Positions 1 through 9,025 of a stretch of 64,000 bases of DNA are shown in pieces. Position 1 is the stretch's first letter. Each line of letters opens with the position of its first letter. Position numbers and translations under genes: made by a program. The stretch comes from Cellulomonas xiejunii. Its GTDB lineage: Bacteria > Actinomycetota > Actinomycetes > Actinomycetales > Cellulomonadaceae. The notes beneath the pieces are model-generated. The model worked only from the letters and a program-made list of their open reading frames with translations. It was not told the origin of the DNA and did no database searches. The stretch lies in NCBI RefSeq assembly GCF_024508315.1, contig NZ_CP101987.1:2852001-2916000 (forward strand), in the 5' to 3' direction.

Positions 1-364
1 ATCGTTCGACGTACAGCGTGTCATGACCGTTGATCATGATCTCCGAGACCGTCTCGTCCGCGAGCAGCGGCTCGAGGACACCGAGCCCGATCGACTCGTC
101 CACGACACGCCGGATGAGGGCGTTGCGCTCACGCGTCGTCAGGATGACGCCCTCGGTGGACACGAGGTGCGCGACCACGCGCTCGAGCCGCACACGGCGC
201 TGACCCGGTTCGAGTCGGCCGAGCTCGTGGAGGTCGACCTCGTCGAGCAGCTTGCGCTTGAACTGCCCGACGAGCTGCTCGTCGAGCTCGGACCGCGCGA
301 AAGGGCTGCTGGTGACGGCCTGCTGGGCCGGAGGGTCCTGCGAGAACTCGGTGTACCCGCTCAT
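1..364 (-). CDS. cpaF: CpaF/TadA-family pilus assembly ATPase (5' end only)
   Basis: N-terminal 121 codons of a CpaF/TadA secretion ATPase, running off the left edge of the window. The reverse strand translates from ATG at 364 and includes the helical N-terminal region (for example KRKLLDEVDL and RRVVDESIGLGVLEPLL) followed by the CpaF-typical ETVSEIMINGHDTLYVER. The Walker motifs lie beyond the edge. The start overlaps the stop of the upstream TadE-like gene by 4 nt (ATGA), so it is the fifth visible gene of the Tad operon. Known role of the family: hexameric cytoplasmic ATPase that powers Flp pilus assembly. Confidence 0.9.
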   Translation of the reverse strand, partial: MSGYTEFSQDPPAQQAVTSSPFARSELDEQLVGQFKRKLLDEVDLHELGRLEPGQRRVRLERVVAHLVSTEGVILTTRERNALIRRVVDESIGLGVLEPLLADETVSEIMINGHDTLYVER

Positions 365-711
365 CGTCCCGTCCTCGGCATCGCGACCTCCCGGGCGACG
401 GTGATCGGGGGGAACATGCTGACCCGCCGGACGTCGAGCTGGACGCGCACGGTGTCCGGCGCCGGGTAGGTGATCCGGCCGTCGAGGTCGCCCGGCAGCG
501 AACGGTCGACCGCCGCCCGGACGTCCAGGCTCAGGCTGCGCGCACGGGCTCCGTCGCGGGCCGCCTGCCCGGCTGCGTCGACCGCGATGGCGAACCACGC
601 CGCCTGCACGATGCACACGAGGGTGATCGCTATGAGGACGACCCCTCCGACGGCCTCGATCGTCGAGGTCCCCCGGTCGCCGCGGGAGAGCCTGCGTCGC
701 AGGACGGTCAT
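361..711 (-). CDS. TadE-like pilus minor protein
   Basis: 116-residue TadE-family protein. A short basic N-terminus is followed by GTSTIEAVGGVVLIAITLVC, a prepilin-like Glu ahead of a single hydrophobic segment (about residues 15-45), then about 70 exported residues. This matches TadE/TadF pseudopilins in length and layout. ATG at 709-711 was chosen because it overlaps the stop of the upstream CpaE-TadE gene (ATGA) and gives the usual short cytoplasmic N-terminus; the longer open frame upstream is antisense-like filler. Predicted membrane-anchored component of the Tad/Flp pilus. Confidence 0.85.
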   Translation of the reverse strand: MTVLRRRLSRGDRGTSTIEAVGGVVLIAITLVCIVQAAWFAIAVDAAGQAARDGARARSLSLDVRAAVDRSLPGDLDGRITYPAPDTVRVQLDVRRVSMFPPITVAREVAMPRTGR

Positions 712-2264
712 GGCTCGAGCACCACCTCTCGGGACATGGTGATCTTCCAGGGCGACGACGCGAGACCCGGCGCGAGGATCGGCACGTGCGTGCTGACCGT
801 CACCCGACGACCGGTCGCGTCGCGCGAGACCTCGAGACCGCCGTGCATCGCCGACGGCATCGCGTCCTCGGCCGCTTTGCGCACCTCGTACGAGGTCGCC
901 TGCAGTGCGGTCTCCCGCGCCGCCGAGCTCGCTGCGTACCCGGTCCAGACGAGCGTCAGAGCGACCACGACCATCTGGACGAGCGCGGCGCCCATGATCA
1001 CCAGCCACGGCATGACGCCGACGAACTCGAGGGACGCCGAGCCGTCGTCCCGCCCCGAGCGCCGGCGCCCTGTGCGCGACGCCGGGTCCGGCGTGCCGTC
1101 GGGGGTCGTCACGCGGGCCACGCCGAGCCGTCGCCCGAGCGCGCGGACGACCTGCCACCAGGCGACGTCGGTGACGTACTCGGGAGACCGGGAGTTCACC
1201 GCACGCTCGACCTTGCGCCCGAGGTCCGGCAGACGCTCCTCGAGCAGAGGGCTCGGCGACAGGCGTGCCAGGGTGTCCGGCTGGATCTCGTCGGCGCGGT
1301 TGTGGCGGTTGAGGACGACGAAGGTCCCTTCCGGCTTGCGGACCGACAGCGTCTCCCAGGTCGCGACGTTGCGACGCAGGGCACGCACGCTGACGAGGTC
1401 CGGCGTGGCGACCGCCACGACCTCGTCGGCGATCTCCACGACCGCAGCCTGCAGCGGCGTGACGCGCGCACCCACGTCGATCACGATGAGGTCGTACTGC
1501 TGCCGCACCAGGCCGACGATCTGCCGGATCGCCCGGGGCGTCACGTGCTCGACCTCACGCACGTCCTCGGGCGGCAGCAGCAGGTGCAGGCCTGACTCGT
1601 GCTCGTAGATGGCGTCGGCGACCGTGCGGAAGGACAGGTCGTCCGACACCTTCGCGAGGTCGGCGATCGACGTGCGGTGGCGGGCCTCGATGAAGCTGGA
1701 GACGTCGCCCTTCTCCAGGTCGAGGTCGATCAGCAGGACGCGGTGCGAGGGGAGCTCGCGTCGCACGTCCCAGGCCAGGTGCGTCGCCAGCGTCGTGGCA
1801 CCGACACCTCCCTTCGTGCCGGCGATCGCGAGCACGAGCGCCCGGTGTCCGCCCTCCCCGGCGTTCTGCTCGATCAGGAGCGACTGGAGACGCAGCGACC
1901 AGTCGATCGCGTTCGTGATGCGCTGCTGCACCTCGGCGAACGACAGCGGGTAGGTGAGGAGCCCTCGTGCTCCCGCGTCGGTCGCGGCTGCGAGCGTCTC
2001 GGGGTCCACGTCGCCGCTGACGATGAGCGTGACGCTCGCGGGGCGCCGCAGGCTGAGGTCGCGCACCACCTGGTGCGTCGGCTCGGGGCCGAGCTGGTCG
2101 TGCAGCAGCACGAGGTTGGGGTCGCGCTCGACGACCACCCGCGCGAGCTCGGCGGTCGACTCCACGACCGCGAGCACCTCGACGTCGGAGACCTCGGCGA
2201 GCTGCGAGCGCAGGTCGTAGGCGAGCGTCTGGTCGGCGCAGCCGATGACGACGGTCCCTGCCAT
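708..2264 (-). CDS. CpaE/TadZ ATPase fused to a TadE domain
   Basis: One 518-residue frame. Residues 1-125 form a receiver-like domain. From about 140 there is a MinD/ParA-type ATPase with deviant Walker A KGGVGATTLATHLAWD and the following VLLIDLDLEKGD. Residues 380-405 are a polar basic linker. From about 406 there is a complete TadE-like module (GSASLEFVGVMP, one membrane helix, about 70 exported residues). CpaE/TadZ normally ends after the ATPase domain and directs polar Tad assembly, and TadE is normally a separate gene. An in-frame GTG at 1110-1112 (codon 385) could start a separate TadE, but no stop codon closes CpaE. The gene overlaps cpaB by 1 nt (TGATG) and the next tadE by 4 nt. 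Confidence 0.85.
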   Translation of the reverse strand: MAGTVVIGCADQTLAYDLRSQLAEVSDVEVLAVVESTAELARVVVERDPNLVLLHDQLGPEPTHQVVRDLSLRRPASVTLIVSGDVDPETLAAATDAGARGLLTYPLSFAEVQQRITNAIDWSLRLQSLLIEQNAGEGGHRALVLAIAGTKGGVGATTLATHLAWDVRRELPSHRVLLIDLDLEKGDVSSFIEARHRTSIADLAKVSDDLSFRTVADAIYEHESGLHLLLPPEDVREVEHVTPRAIRQIVGLVRQQYDLIVIDVGARVTPLQAAVVEIADEVVAVATPDLVSVRALRRNVATWETLSVRKPEGTFVVLNRHNRADEIQPDTLARLSPSPLLEERLPDLGRKVERAVNSRSPEYVTDVAWWQVVRALGRRLGVARVTTPDGTPDPASRTGRRRSGRDDGSASLEFVGVMPWLVIMGAALVQMVVVALTLVWTGYAASSAARETALQATSYEVRKAAEDAMPSAMHGGLEVSRDATGRRVTVSTHVPILAPGLASSPWKITMSREVVLEP

Positions 2265-2992
2265 CAGCCGACACCCCCCTCGGGCACCGAGACGCCACCG
2301 AGGTCTTCGGCGTCGAACTCGCTCCGCTCACCCGTCCGGTTCTCACCGGTACCGGTCGGCAGACCGACGAGCCGGACCTCCTGCGCGAACGCCGCCGCGT
2401 ACGTGACGGCGAGGGCGTCGTTGGGCTCGAGCGCGAGCGTCACCGGGACGACCGCGGCCTCACCGGTGGGGCTGTCCTCGTCGAGCCGCACCTGGCTGCC
2501 GCGCACCGAGACCACGCGAACGTTCTGGACCAGCACCCGCACCTGCTTGGGCAGCCCGGGGACGTCGGCGAAGACCGCGTAGATGTCGACGTAGTCGCCA
2601 GGGCGCACCCGGTCGGCGACACCCGTGATCTGGTTGACCTGGATCGCGATCTCACGCTCGGTGGGCGACAGGTCCGACGGCGGCACCAGCATGTCCTCCG
2701 ACAGCAGCGTCCCCGCGGCGATGTTGAAGCCGATGCGTCGCCCGACCAGGTCGTCCGCGTCGAGGCGGGCGGACTCCGAGAGCCAGCGTTCCGGCACCTC
2801 GTCGGTCACGATGGACGACTCGTCGATGGTGGCGAACGCGGGCATGTCGTCCGCCGTGCGGTACACGGTGACGACCGAGCCGACCTGGCTCGCGACGTTC
2901 CCCACGTAGGACGCCACGACGAAGAACACGGCGACGGCGAGGACGACGGCCAGCAGGATGAAAAGCACGCCACGGCGCTGGCGGGGGTTCAC
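2264..2992 (-). CDS. cpaB: Flp pilus assembly protein CpaB/RcpC
   Basis: 242-residue CpaB-like protein. It has a basic N-terminus (NPRQRRG), a membrane helix near residues 10-32, then a SAF-like domain (AGTLLSEDML) and a long extracytoplasmic part containing RPGDYVDIYAVF, typical of CpaB/RcpC. The family is thought to act in the periplasm or cell wall to gate or stabilise the Tad pilus. The GTG start at 2990-2992 overlaps the stop of the preceding gene by 4 nt (GTGA); the longer frame upstream is arginine-rich and unlikely to be translated. Second gene of the Tad operon. Confidence 0.85.
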   Translation of the reverse strand: MNPRQRRGVLFILLAVVLAVAVFFVVASYVGNVASQVGSVVTVYRTADDMPAFATIDESSIVTDEVPERWLSESARLDADDLVGRRIGFNIAAGTLLSEDMLVPPSDLSPTEREIAIQVNQITGVADRVRPGDYVDIYAVFADVPGLPKQVRVLVQNVRVVSVRGSQVRLDEDSPTGEAAVVPVTLALEPNDALAVTYAAAFAQEVRLVGLPTGTGENRTGERSEFDAEDLGGVSVPEGGVG

Positions 2993-3798
2993 GCGAGGAC
3001 TCCTCGGGGGTCGGCGGCAAGAGGCCGCACATGGCAGAAGGGGCAGTTCTCGGAGAAGACGAGGGCGTCGCACACGCCGCACCGTCCACGAGCGGGCGGC
3101 AGCTCCATGCGCTGCTCGACGGGCAGGGCGACGAGCTCGACGGCCCCGTCGACACCTACACGCCCTCGCGTGTCGAGGGCGAGCGCCGGCAGGTCCACCG
3201 TCCCCGTCGCGCCGGCCACCGTGAGGACGTCACGCAGCCCGGCGGCCGGGATGCGCCCGAGCCCGGCTCCGTACACGTCGCCGCGACCGAGCACCGGCTC
3301 GGCCGCCGCGACGCGCCCGACGGCCCGGGCGTCCGGCAGCGGCCCGGAGAACGTCACGACGAACCCGTCCCCTCCCGGGAGCCACGACCGCAGGTGCTGA
3401 CCGACCGCCACCTCCGGGTGCTCGAGCTTCGCGACGCTCGGCGTCCACGCGCCGCTCCACGCCTGCTCGAGCAGCCGGTCCGCGATCACGACGGCGATCC
3501 CCGCGTCCACACCCGCCGCGGCGACCTGGTTGGCCACCAGCGCGAGCGCGGCGGGCCCGTGGTGAACGGCCCGCCAGGCGACGGGGCACCCGACGTCCGA
3601 CAGCAGGGCGGCATGGCGCCGGACGAGGGGCTCGTGCCGCCTTTCACCCAGAAGGAGGATGTGGGTCCGGCGGTCGTCGAGCCGCTCGACCAGTGCCGGC
3701 AGGTCGTCGGGCGGAACCAGCAGCAGGGCGTCGCTCTCGACGAGCTCACGCACCTCCGGGGTGGGCGGCACGAGCGCCGACACGACGATGCGCTGCAT
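2989..3798 (-). CDS. Uncharacterised zinc-ribbon protein heading the Tad operon
   Basis: 269 residues, function not recognised. It starts MQRIVVSALVPPTPEVRELV and has several alternating strand/helix blocks, including RTHILLLGERRHEPLVRRH. The C-terminus carries CGVCDALVFSENCPFC, two CxxC knuckles that look like a small zinc ribbon. No signal peptide or membrane helix is apparent. The ATG at 3796-3798 is the first with a credible protein downstream; the longer frame upstream crosses the divergent DUF192 gene. It overlaps cpaB by 4 nt, so it is co-transcribed with the pilus genes and may be regulatory or assembly-related, which is inference from position only. Confidence 0.7.
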   Translation of the reverse strand: MQRIVVSALVPPTPEVRELVESDALLLVPPDDLPALVERLDDRRTHILLLGERRHEPLVRRHAALLSDVGCPVAWRAVHHGPAALALVANQVAAAGVDAGIAVVIADRLLEQAWSGAWTPSVAKLEHPEVAVGQHLRSWLPGGDGFVVTFSGPLPDARAVGRVAAAEPVLGRGDVYGAGLGRIPAAGLRDVLTVAGATGTVDLPALALDTRGRVGVDGAVELVALPVEQRMELPPARGRCGVCDALVFSENCPFCHVRPLAADPRGVLA

Positions 3799-3955
3799 GG
3801 ATACCGTGCTCTCCTCGGTGCAGAGTCCTGCGTGGGCAGTGTGACGCTCGGCGACACGATCGGGCGAAACGTTACATCGCTGGACCATTCGGACATGGCA
3901 CGAAGGGTATGACCCAGACAATCCCGGACCAGCGGATGATAGTGGGGAACGAGAG

Positions 3956-4324
3956 ATGGGCAATCCCGGCACTCGGCTGATCGTGGACGGACGCGACGTC
4001 GCGGACCTCCTCGTCGCGGACACCTGGGCACGCCGCGCCCGGGGGATGCTCGCGCGCACCCCTCTCCCGGACGCGATGTGGTTCGTCGGCGAGACGACCG
4101 TGCACGGCGTGGGTATGACACGGTCCCTCGATGTCGCGCTGATCGACCGGGAGGGACGGGTGGTCGCGACCACCGTGCTGCGCCCGTTCGGGGTGACACG
4201 ACCTCGCCGCGGCGCCGTCGACGTCCTGGAGGCTCCGCGCGGCAGCTTCGACTCATGGCGACTCACGGTCGGCAGCACGCTCGCGCGAGGAGACGGCGGC
4301 GCGGCGCCGGCCGGTGGGTTCTGA
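3956..4324 (+). CDS. DUF192 family protein
   Basis: 122 residues covering the DUF192 core: DTWARRARGMLARTPLPDAM near the start, VHGVGMTRSLDVALIDREG in the middle and VLEAPRGSFDSW towards the end. The family is a small beta-rich fold of unknown biochemical role, often found next to Tad or secretion genes. There is no signal peptide. It is divergent from the Tad operon with 157 bp between starts, so both promoters must lie in 3799-3955. ATG at 3956 follows a weak purine run (GGGGAACGAGAG). Confidence 0.75.
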   Translation: MGNPGTRLIVDGRDVADLLVADTWARRARGMLARTPLPDAMWFVGETTVHGVGMTRSLDVALIDREGRVVATTVLRPFGVTRPRRGAVDVLEAPRGSFDSWRLTVGSTLARGDGGAAPAGGF

Positions 4325-4567
4325 GGCACACCTCATCGTCGGCACCTCGACGTCTCATGCGTAGGGTCCGGGGACCGTTTCGCCCGGTCGCACCTGGGCC
4401 CGACGCTGGGCCCAGCGGCCCAGCACGGCTCGCCCACGGGCTCCGGCGTTGCTCTATCCGCCCGCAAGATGGGCACAGCGGCCCATCGTCGACCGGGCGC
4501 GACCGGTCAGACTCGGCCCCTGACCGAAACCCCTGCTCTCGCCACCCCGCGCGGGAACTCCCTGCCA

Positions 4568-5964
4568 ATGGTCCGCGCTCGCGACTCGGGTGCCGGTTCG
4601 ATCGAGGTGATCGGCGTCCTGGCGATCGCCGCGCTCCTCATCTCGGCGGTCGTGGTGTCCGTGCGCGCGTTCGACGCGCAAGGGCACGTCGCGGCGGCCG
4701 TGTGCCGGATCGCCGAGGCCTTCGGCGGCGACGGCGGCTGCGACGCACCGAGCCCCGACGTACGCGGACCCGAGGACTACCTCCCGCCCGAGCAGTGCGT
4801 GGTCACCGCCGACGGCGGCTCCGTCGGGGTACGCGCGGGTGTGGTGCTCTTCGGCGGAGCCAACGGCGACTGGCTCATCGAAGAGCTCGGTGACGGGACG
4901 TACCGGATGACCCGCGGTGCAGGACTCGAGGGGGGCGCGTCGGTCGGCATCGGCTTCGACGTCTCCGTCACCGGGGACGGTCACCGGTACGGCGCCGGCC
5001 TCGGTGCGGGTGCGAGCGCATCCGCCCACCTCACCGGCGGGGAGGTCCACCACGTCGCCACCTTGGAGGACGCGGAGGCGCTGCTGGCGGCCAAGAACGT
5101 CGCCACCGCCAAGGACGTCGTCGTCGGACCCGCAGGGCCCAGCCGGTGGGTCGTCGACCAGCTGCACGACGCGTTCGGTGACACGTCCCAGGAGAGAGTG
5201 GTGCCGGACGAGACCTACTACGCAGCCGGGGCGGGCGGTGAGGCCTCCGGTGTCCTCAATGCCTTCCTGGGCGGCGCCAGCGCGCAGGCATCGATCGACC
5301 AGACGCTGGGCACGCGCATCCGCAAGGACGGGAGCTGGACCGTGTACTTCAAGAGCGCCGCGGGGATCTCGGGCGACCTCCAGGGCCTCTCCCCCGGCGA
5401 TGCACCCGGTCAGACCGGTCAGTACGCCGAGCTCTCGGGGCGCCTGGAGGGCGAGTACGTGCTCGAGGTCGAGTACGACAAGGCCGGCGTGCCCACGTCC
5501 ATGACCGTGAGGTCGAGCTATGTCGCCGACGGCACCGCCGAGGCCGGACACGCGTCGCGGGCGCAGTTCGAGGACCCGGACGTCGTGAACGAGGTCGCGA
5601 TGAACCTCCCGATCCGCACCGACGCGGACCGCGAGGTCGCGATGCGCACGCTCTACAGCGCCGGGATCCCCTACGCCCCCGGGCTGAGCGACGGCTTCGA
5701 CGTCGCGGAGTACGCCAGTCCCGGGTCATCCCGTGGGTCTCGATCCAGGAGTTCGGTCGTGCCGCGGTCGGCAACGGCCAGCTCTGGCGACAGACGTCGA
5801 CGCGCGAGACCTCCGAGTACGGCGTGAACTTCGACGCTGCCTACCTCGCCAAGCTGGAGCTCTCCGGGGGGTACACGGCCACCCGTCAGACGATCTCGCA
5901 GTACGAGTACTGGAACGGGCAGTCGTTCGTGTCGCGCGACGGCTGCGGCGGGGGCTTCGCCTGA
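4568..5964 (+). pseudogene. TadE-anchored exported protein, frameshifted near 5720
   Basis: From ATG 4568 (alternatively 4469) the frame encodes MVRARDSGAGSIEVIGVLAI, a pseudopilin-like Glu and single membrane helix, then about 370 exported residues rich in Gly, Ala and acidic residues. After about 5720 this frame turns into Arg/Ser-rich nonsense and stops at 5827. The adjacent frame, from VIPWVSIQEFGRAAVGNGQL at 5725 to TGA 5962-5964, reads as a natural C-terminus. One missing base in AGTCCCGGGTC at 5718-5727 reconnects them. This is either a sequencing indel or a genuine mutation. The function of the large domain is not recognised. The restored stop overlaps the next start (TGATG), which supports the restored frame as ancestral. 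Confidence 0.65.
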
Positions 5965-6551
5965 TGCGCCGCGCGCCTCTTGCTACGTTGCGCCCCGTGA
6001 CCAAGGAGATGCCGTTGACCTTCACCCGTGGCGCGACGCTCGTCGGCACGCTGGTGCTCGGCGCCCTGCTGACGTCGTGCGGGACGACCGGGCCGGCCGA
6101 GCCCGACGTGCCCGACGGCTGGACGACGCACACCGTCGGTGACGTCACGTTCTCCACGCCCGGCACCTGGGAGGTCGACGAGTCGGAGGGCGCCCTCGTG
6201 GTCCGCCGCGGTAGCGACGCGACCGACGCGATGGCCAGCGTCGTCCTCGTCCCCGAGCCCCGACCGCTGCAGGTCGAGGCGGACGCCGTCTTCGCCTCGA
6301 TGGTCGCGGCGACGGGGGCGAAGAAGGTCGCCGACGGACCCGTGGAGAAGTCGGGCGCCAGCGAGGCGGTGCAGCTCGAGTACGTCGGGGACCAGCCGCG
6401 GGCAGACGGCAGCGGGACCTTCGCCGCGCGCTCGAGGTGGCTGTTCATGACGCTCGAGGACGGCTCCGGGTTGATCGCAGCGGTGACCGCTCCCGAGGAG
6501 CAGTTCGACGAGGAGCTGGAGACGGTGCTCGAGTCCGTGACGCTGCCGTGA
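5964..6551 (+). CDS. Putative lipoprotein
   Basis: Small secreted lipoprotein. A hydrophobic segment ends in the lipobox LTSC (LVLGALLTSCGTT) and is followed by about 160 residues beginning EPDVPDGWTTHTVGDVTF, resembling small PsbP/Mog1-like actinobacterial lipoproteins (weak family judgement). ATG 5964 is translationally coupled to the restored upstream stop (TGATG); GTG 5997 or ATG 6009 would give more typical signal-peptide lengths. Predicted to be anchored outside the membrane. It overlaps the next gene by 4 nt (GTGA), and the three genes 4568-7087 look like one transcription unit. Confidence 0.65.
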   Translation: MRRAPLATLRPVTKEMPLTFTRGATLVGTLVLGALLTSCGTTGPAEPDVPDGWTTHTVGDVTFSTPGTWEVDESEGALVVRRGSDATDAMASVVLVPEPRPLQVEADAVFASMVAATGAKKVADGPVEKSGASEAVQLEYVGDQPRADGSGTFAARSRWLFMTLEDGSGLIAAVTAPEEQFDEELETVLESVTLP

Positions 6552-7087
6552 GGCCCGAGGACGGACCTCTGGGGGTACGGCGTGCGACGGCCATGTTCGC
6601 CGTCGTGGTCTGGGCGGGGGCCGCGCTCGTCCTGGTCATGGGCGTGGTGATGCTCGCAGGCTCCTCAGGTGGACCACCCACGACGGTCGCCCTGCGCGAC
6701 ACCGTCGCGGCCGGCGAGCCGCTCGAGCTGGTGACCAGCACGTCGGCACGTCTGGTCTACGGGGCCCCTGCGGACCTCGACCTCGCCGCGGTCACCTGCA
6801 CCGGCAGCGCGCCCTCGGGCGAGCGCGAGCTCGACGTCGCGACCGAGCGGCAGACGGTCACCGACACGGTCGGCGAGGACGAGCGGGTCCTCCTCGTCCG
6901 GGTGGAGACCATGCCGCTGGTCAAGGAGGTCACGTGCCAGGGTGGAGGACTCGAGAGCATCGGCAGCACCGCGGCCGGCAACGCCGGCACGGAGCGGGTC
7001 TTCGGCGTCGTCCTGCTCCTCCTCTCGCCCGTGCTGCTGGTGCTGGGGTTCGTCGCTCGCCGCGTGTCCCGGCCACCCGCGCCCTGA
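6548..7087 (+). CDS. Two-helix membrane protein, hypothetical
   Basis: 179 residues from GTG 6548, which overlaps the preceding stop. One membrane helix near the N-terminus (MFAVVVWAGAALVLVMGVVM), an extracytoplasmic domain of about 95 residues with two Cys, then a second helix close to the C-terminus (VFGVVLLLLSPVLLVLGFVA) and a short basic tail. I do not recognise a family. It is co-directional and overlapping with the lipoprotein gene, so a joint envelope function is possible but unproven. Confidence 0.65.
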   Translation: MRPEDGPLGVRRATAMFAVVVWAGAALVLVMGVVMLAGSSGGPPTTVALRDTVAAGEPLELVTSTSARLVYGAPADLDLAAVTCTGSAPSGERELDVATERQTVTDTVGEDERVLLVRVETMPLVKEVTCQGGGLESIGSTAAGNAGTERVFGVVLLLLSPVLLVLGFVARRVSRPPAP

Positions 7088-7201
7088 GCCGGGCGCCCGG
7101 CCTGGTCCGGGTGCTCCGCGCCGCGCGTTCCGGTCCGGTGGGTCAGGTCGCGCAGTAATGCCCTTCGGCGATGTCGGTACCGCCCCGTAACGTTGCTGGA
7201 C

Positions 7202-9025
7202 GTGCGTTCCCTCCCTCTTGCCGATCCCGGCACCCCGCCGCTGCGCGGTCCCGTCACCTACCTGGGCTGGCTGGCCCGCCGGCAGTGGGGCATCCTGCTC
7301 GCCGCCGTCGGGTGCGGCGTGGTGCAGTTCGCCTGCCAGGCGTTCCTGCCCTACCTGACGGGTCGGGCGATCGACGACGGGCTGGAGCAGGGCTTCGGTC
7401 CCGACCTGCTGAAGGCGGCGGGCTCCCTGCTCGCGCTCGGGCTCCTGAGCGCCGGCGCGTCGGCGCTCGGTCACCGCTTCGACATCGCCAACTGGCTGCG
7501 GGCCGCGTTCACGACGGCGCAGCTCGTGGGCCGCACGTCGGCGCGCGCCGGTCACGCGATCACGGCGGAGCTGCCGACCGGCGAGGTCGTGTCCGCGGTG
7601 GCGAACGACGCGCTGCGGGTGGGTGACGTCTTCGCCGTCATGGCACGCTTCGTCGGCTCGCTGACGGCGTACGGGGCCGTGGCCGTCCTGATGCTCCGCG
7701 TGTCCGTGCCGCTCGGGCTCGTCGTGCTGCTCGGGCTGCCGACGGTCGCGGCCACCCTCGGCCTGCTGGTCAAGCCGCTGCAGCGCCGGCAGTCCGCGCA
7801 GCGCGAGGCGTCGGGTCGCCTGACCACGCTCGGCGCCGACACCGTCTCGGGGCTGCGCGTGCTGCGGGGCATCGGCGGCGAGTCGGTGTTCACGGGGCGC
7901 TACCGCGCCCAGTCTCAGCTCGTCCGGGAGCGCGGTGAGCACGTCGCCGTCACGCAGTCGTGGCTCGACGCGCTGCAGGTGCTCCTGCCGGGCTCGTTCG
8001 TCATCGCGCTCGTGTGGATGGGTGCGCACATGGCCCTGGCCGGCACGATCACGCCGGGCCAGCTCGTGACGACGTACGGCTACGCCGCCTTCCTCGGCTG
8101 GCCGGTGCAGAACGCGACGGAGTTCCTGCAGGCGACGACGCGCGCGCTGGTCGGGACGCGCAAGGTGCTCGCCGTGCTGCGGGTGGTGCCGGCCGCCGGC
8201 GCGACCCCGGGCGAGGCGGCCGCCATGCCCCCCGCAGGGTCTCCCCTCGTCGACGAGGTCAGCGGCGTCACGCTCACGACGGGCCGCGTCGTCGCGCTCG
8301 TGTCCGCCGACCCCGACGAGTCCGCGCGCATCGCCACCCGACTGGGACGGTTCGACGACGCGGACGAGGCCGAGACGCCCGTGCTGCTCGGCGGCGTGCC
8401 GCTGCGCGACCTGCCGCTCGCCGAGGTGCGGCGCCGTGTCGTCGTCGCCGAGGCGATGCCGCAGCTGTTCTCCGGGACCCTCGCGGCCGGACTGGACGTG
8501 CGCGGCGGCGCGAGTCGCGAGGACCTGCTCGCCGCCATCGCGCTGGCCGACGCGCAGGACGTGCTCGACTCCGTGCCCGAGGGGCTCGACGGCGAGCTGC
8601 CCGAGAAGGGCCGCTCTTTGTCGGGCGGCCAGCGCCAGCGTGTCGCGCTGGCCCGCGCCCTGCTCACCGAGCCCGAGATCCTCGTGCTCGTCGAGCCGAC
8701 GAGCGCGGTCGACGCCCACACCGAGGCCCGCATCGCGTCCCGGCTCGCCGACGCCCGGCGCGGCCGCACGACACTCGTCGTCACCGCCAGCCCACTGGTC
8801 CTGGACCACGTCGACGAGGTCCAGCTCGTGCAGGACGGCGTGCTCGTCGCCCGCGGCACGCACGCCGCACTCCTCGACGGCGCCGCCGGGCCCGAGGTCG
8901 CAGCGCGGTACCGCGCGGTCGTGGGACGCCAGCTCGACGACGACCTGCCCGTCGAGCCGACGTTCGCCGACACGCACGACGACCACCTGTCCCCCGTCGA
9001 CCTGACCACCGGAGGTGCCGCGTGA
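7202..9025 (+). CDS. ABC exporter half-transporter with degenerate ATP site
   Basis: About 607 residues: a six-helix exporter domain (residues 20-310) followed by a nucleotide-binding domain. The signature LSGGQRQRVALARALL is intact. The Walker A position reads VSADPDESARIATRL with no GxxGxGKS, the Walker B Asp is missing (ILVLVEPTSAVD) and the switch His is replaced (VVTASPLVL). This subunit therefore cannot form its own ATP site but can donate its signature motif to the partner. Start is GTG 7202 or TTG 7193; neither has a strong ribosome binding site. It overlaps the partner gene by 4 nt. The substrate cannot be inferred. Confidence 0.85.
   Translation: MRSLPLADPGTPPLRGPVTYLGWLARRQWGILLAAVGCGVVQFACQAFLPYLTGRAIDDGLEQGFGPDLLKAAGSLLALGLLSAGASALGHRFDIANWLRAAFTTAQLVGRTSARAGHAITAELPTGEVVSAVANDALRVGDVFAVMARFVGSLTAYGAVAVLMLRVSVPLGLVVLLGLPTVAATLGLLVKPLQRRQSAQREASGRLTTLGADTVSGLRVLRGIGGESVFTGRYRAQSQLVRERGEHVAVTQSWLDALQVLLPGSFVIALVWMGAHMALAGTITPGQLVTTYGYAAFLGWPVQNATEFLQATTRALVGTRKVLAVLRVVPAAGATPGEAAAMPPAGSPLVDEVSGVTLTTGRVVALVSADPDESARIATRLGRFDDADEAETPVLLGGVPLRDLPLAEVRRRVVVAEAMPQLFSGTLAAGLDVRGGASREDLLAAIALADAQDVLDSVPEGLDGELPEKGRSLSGGQRQRVALARALLTEPEILVLVEPTSAVDAHTEARIASRLADARRGRTTLVVTASPLVLDHVDEVQLVQDGVLVARGTHAALLDGAAGPEVAARYRAVVGRQLDDDLPVEPTFADTHDDHLSPVDLTTGGAA

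Noticed and set aside
6665..8986. Long minus-strand open frame opposite the ABC exporter
   Set aside because: Low-complexity Arg/Gln/His composition and full overlap with recognisable plus-strand genes.
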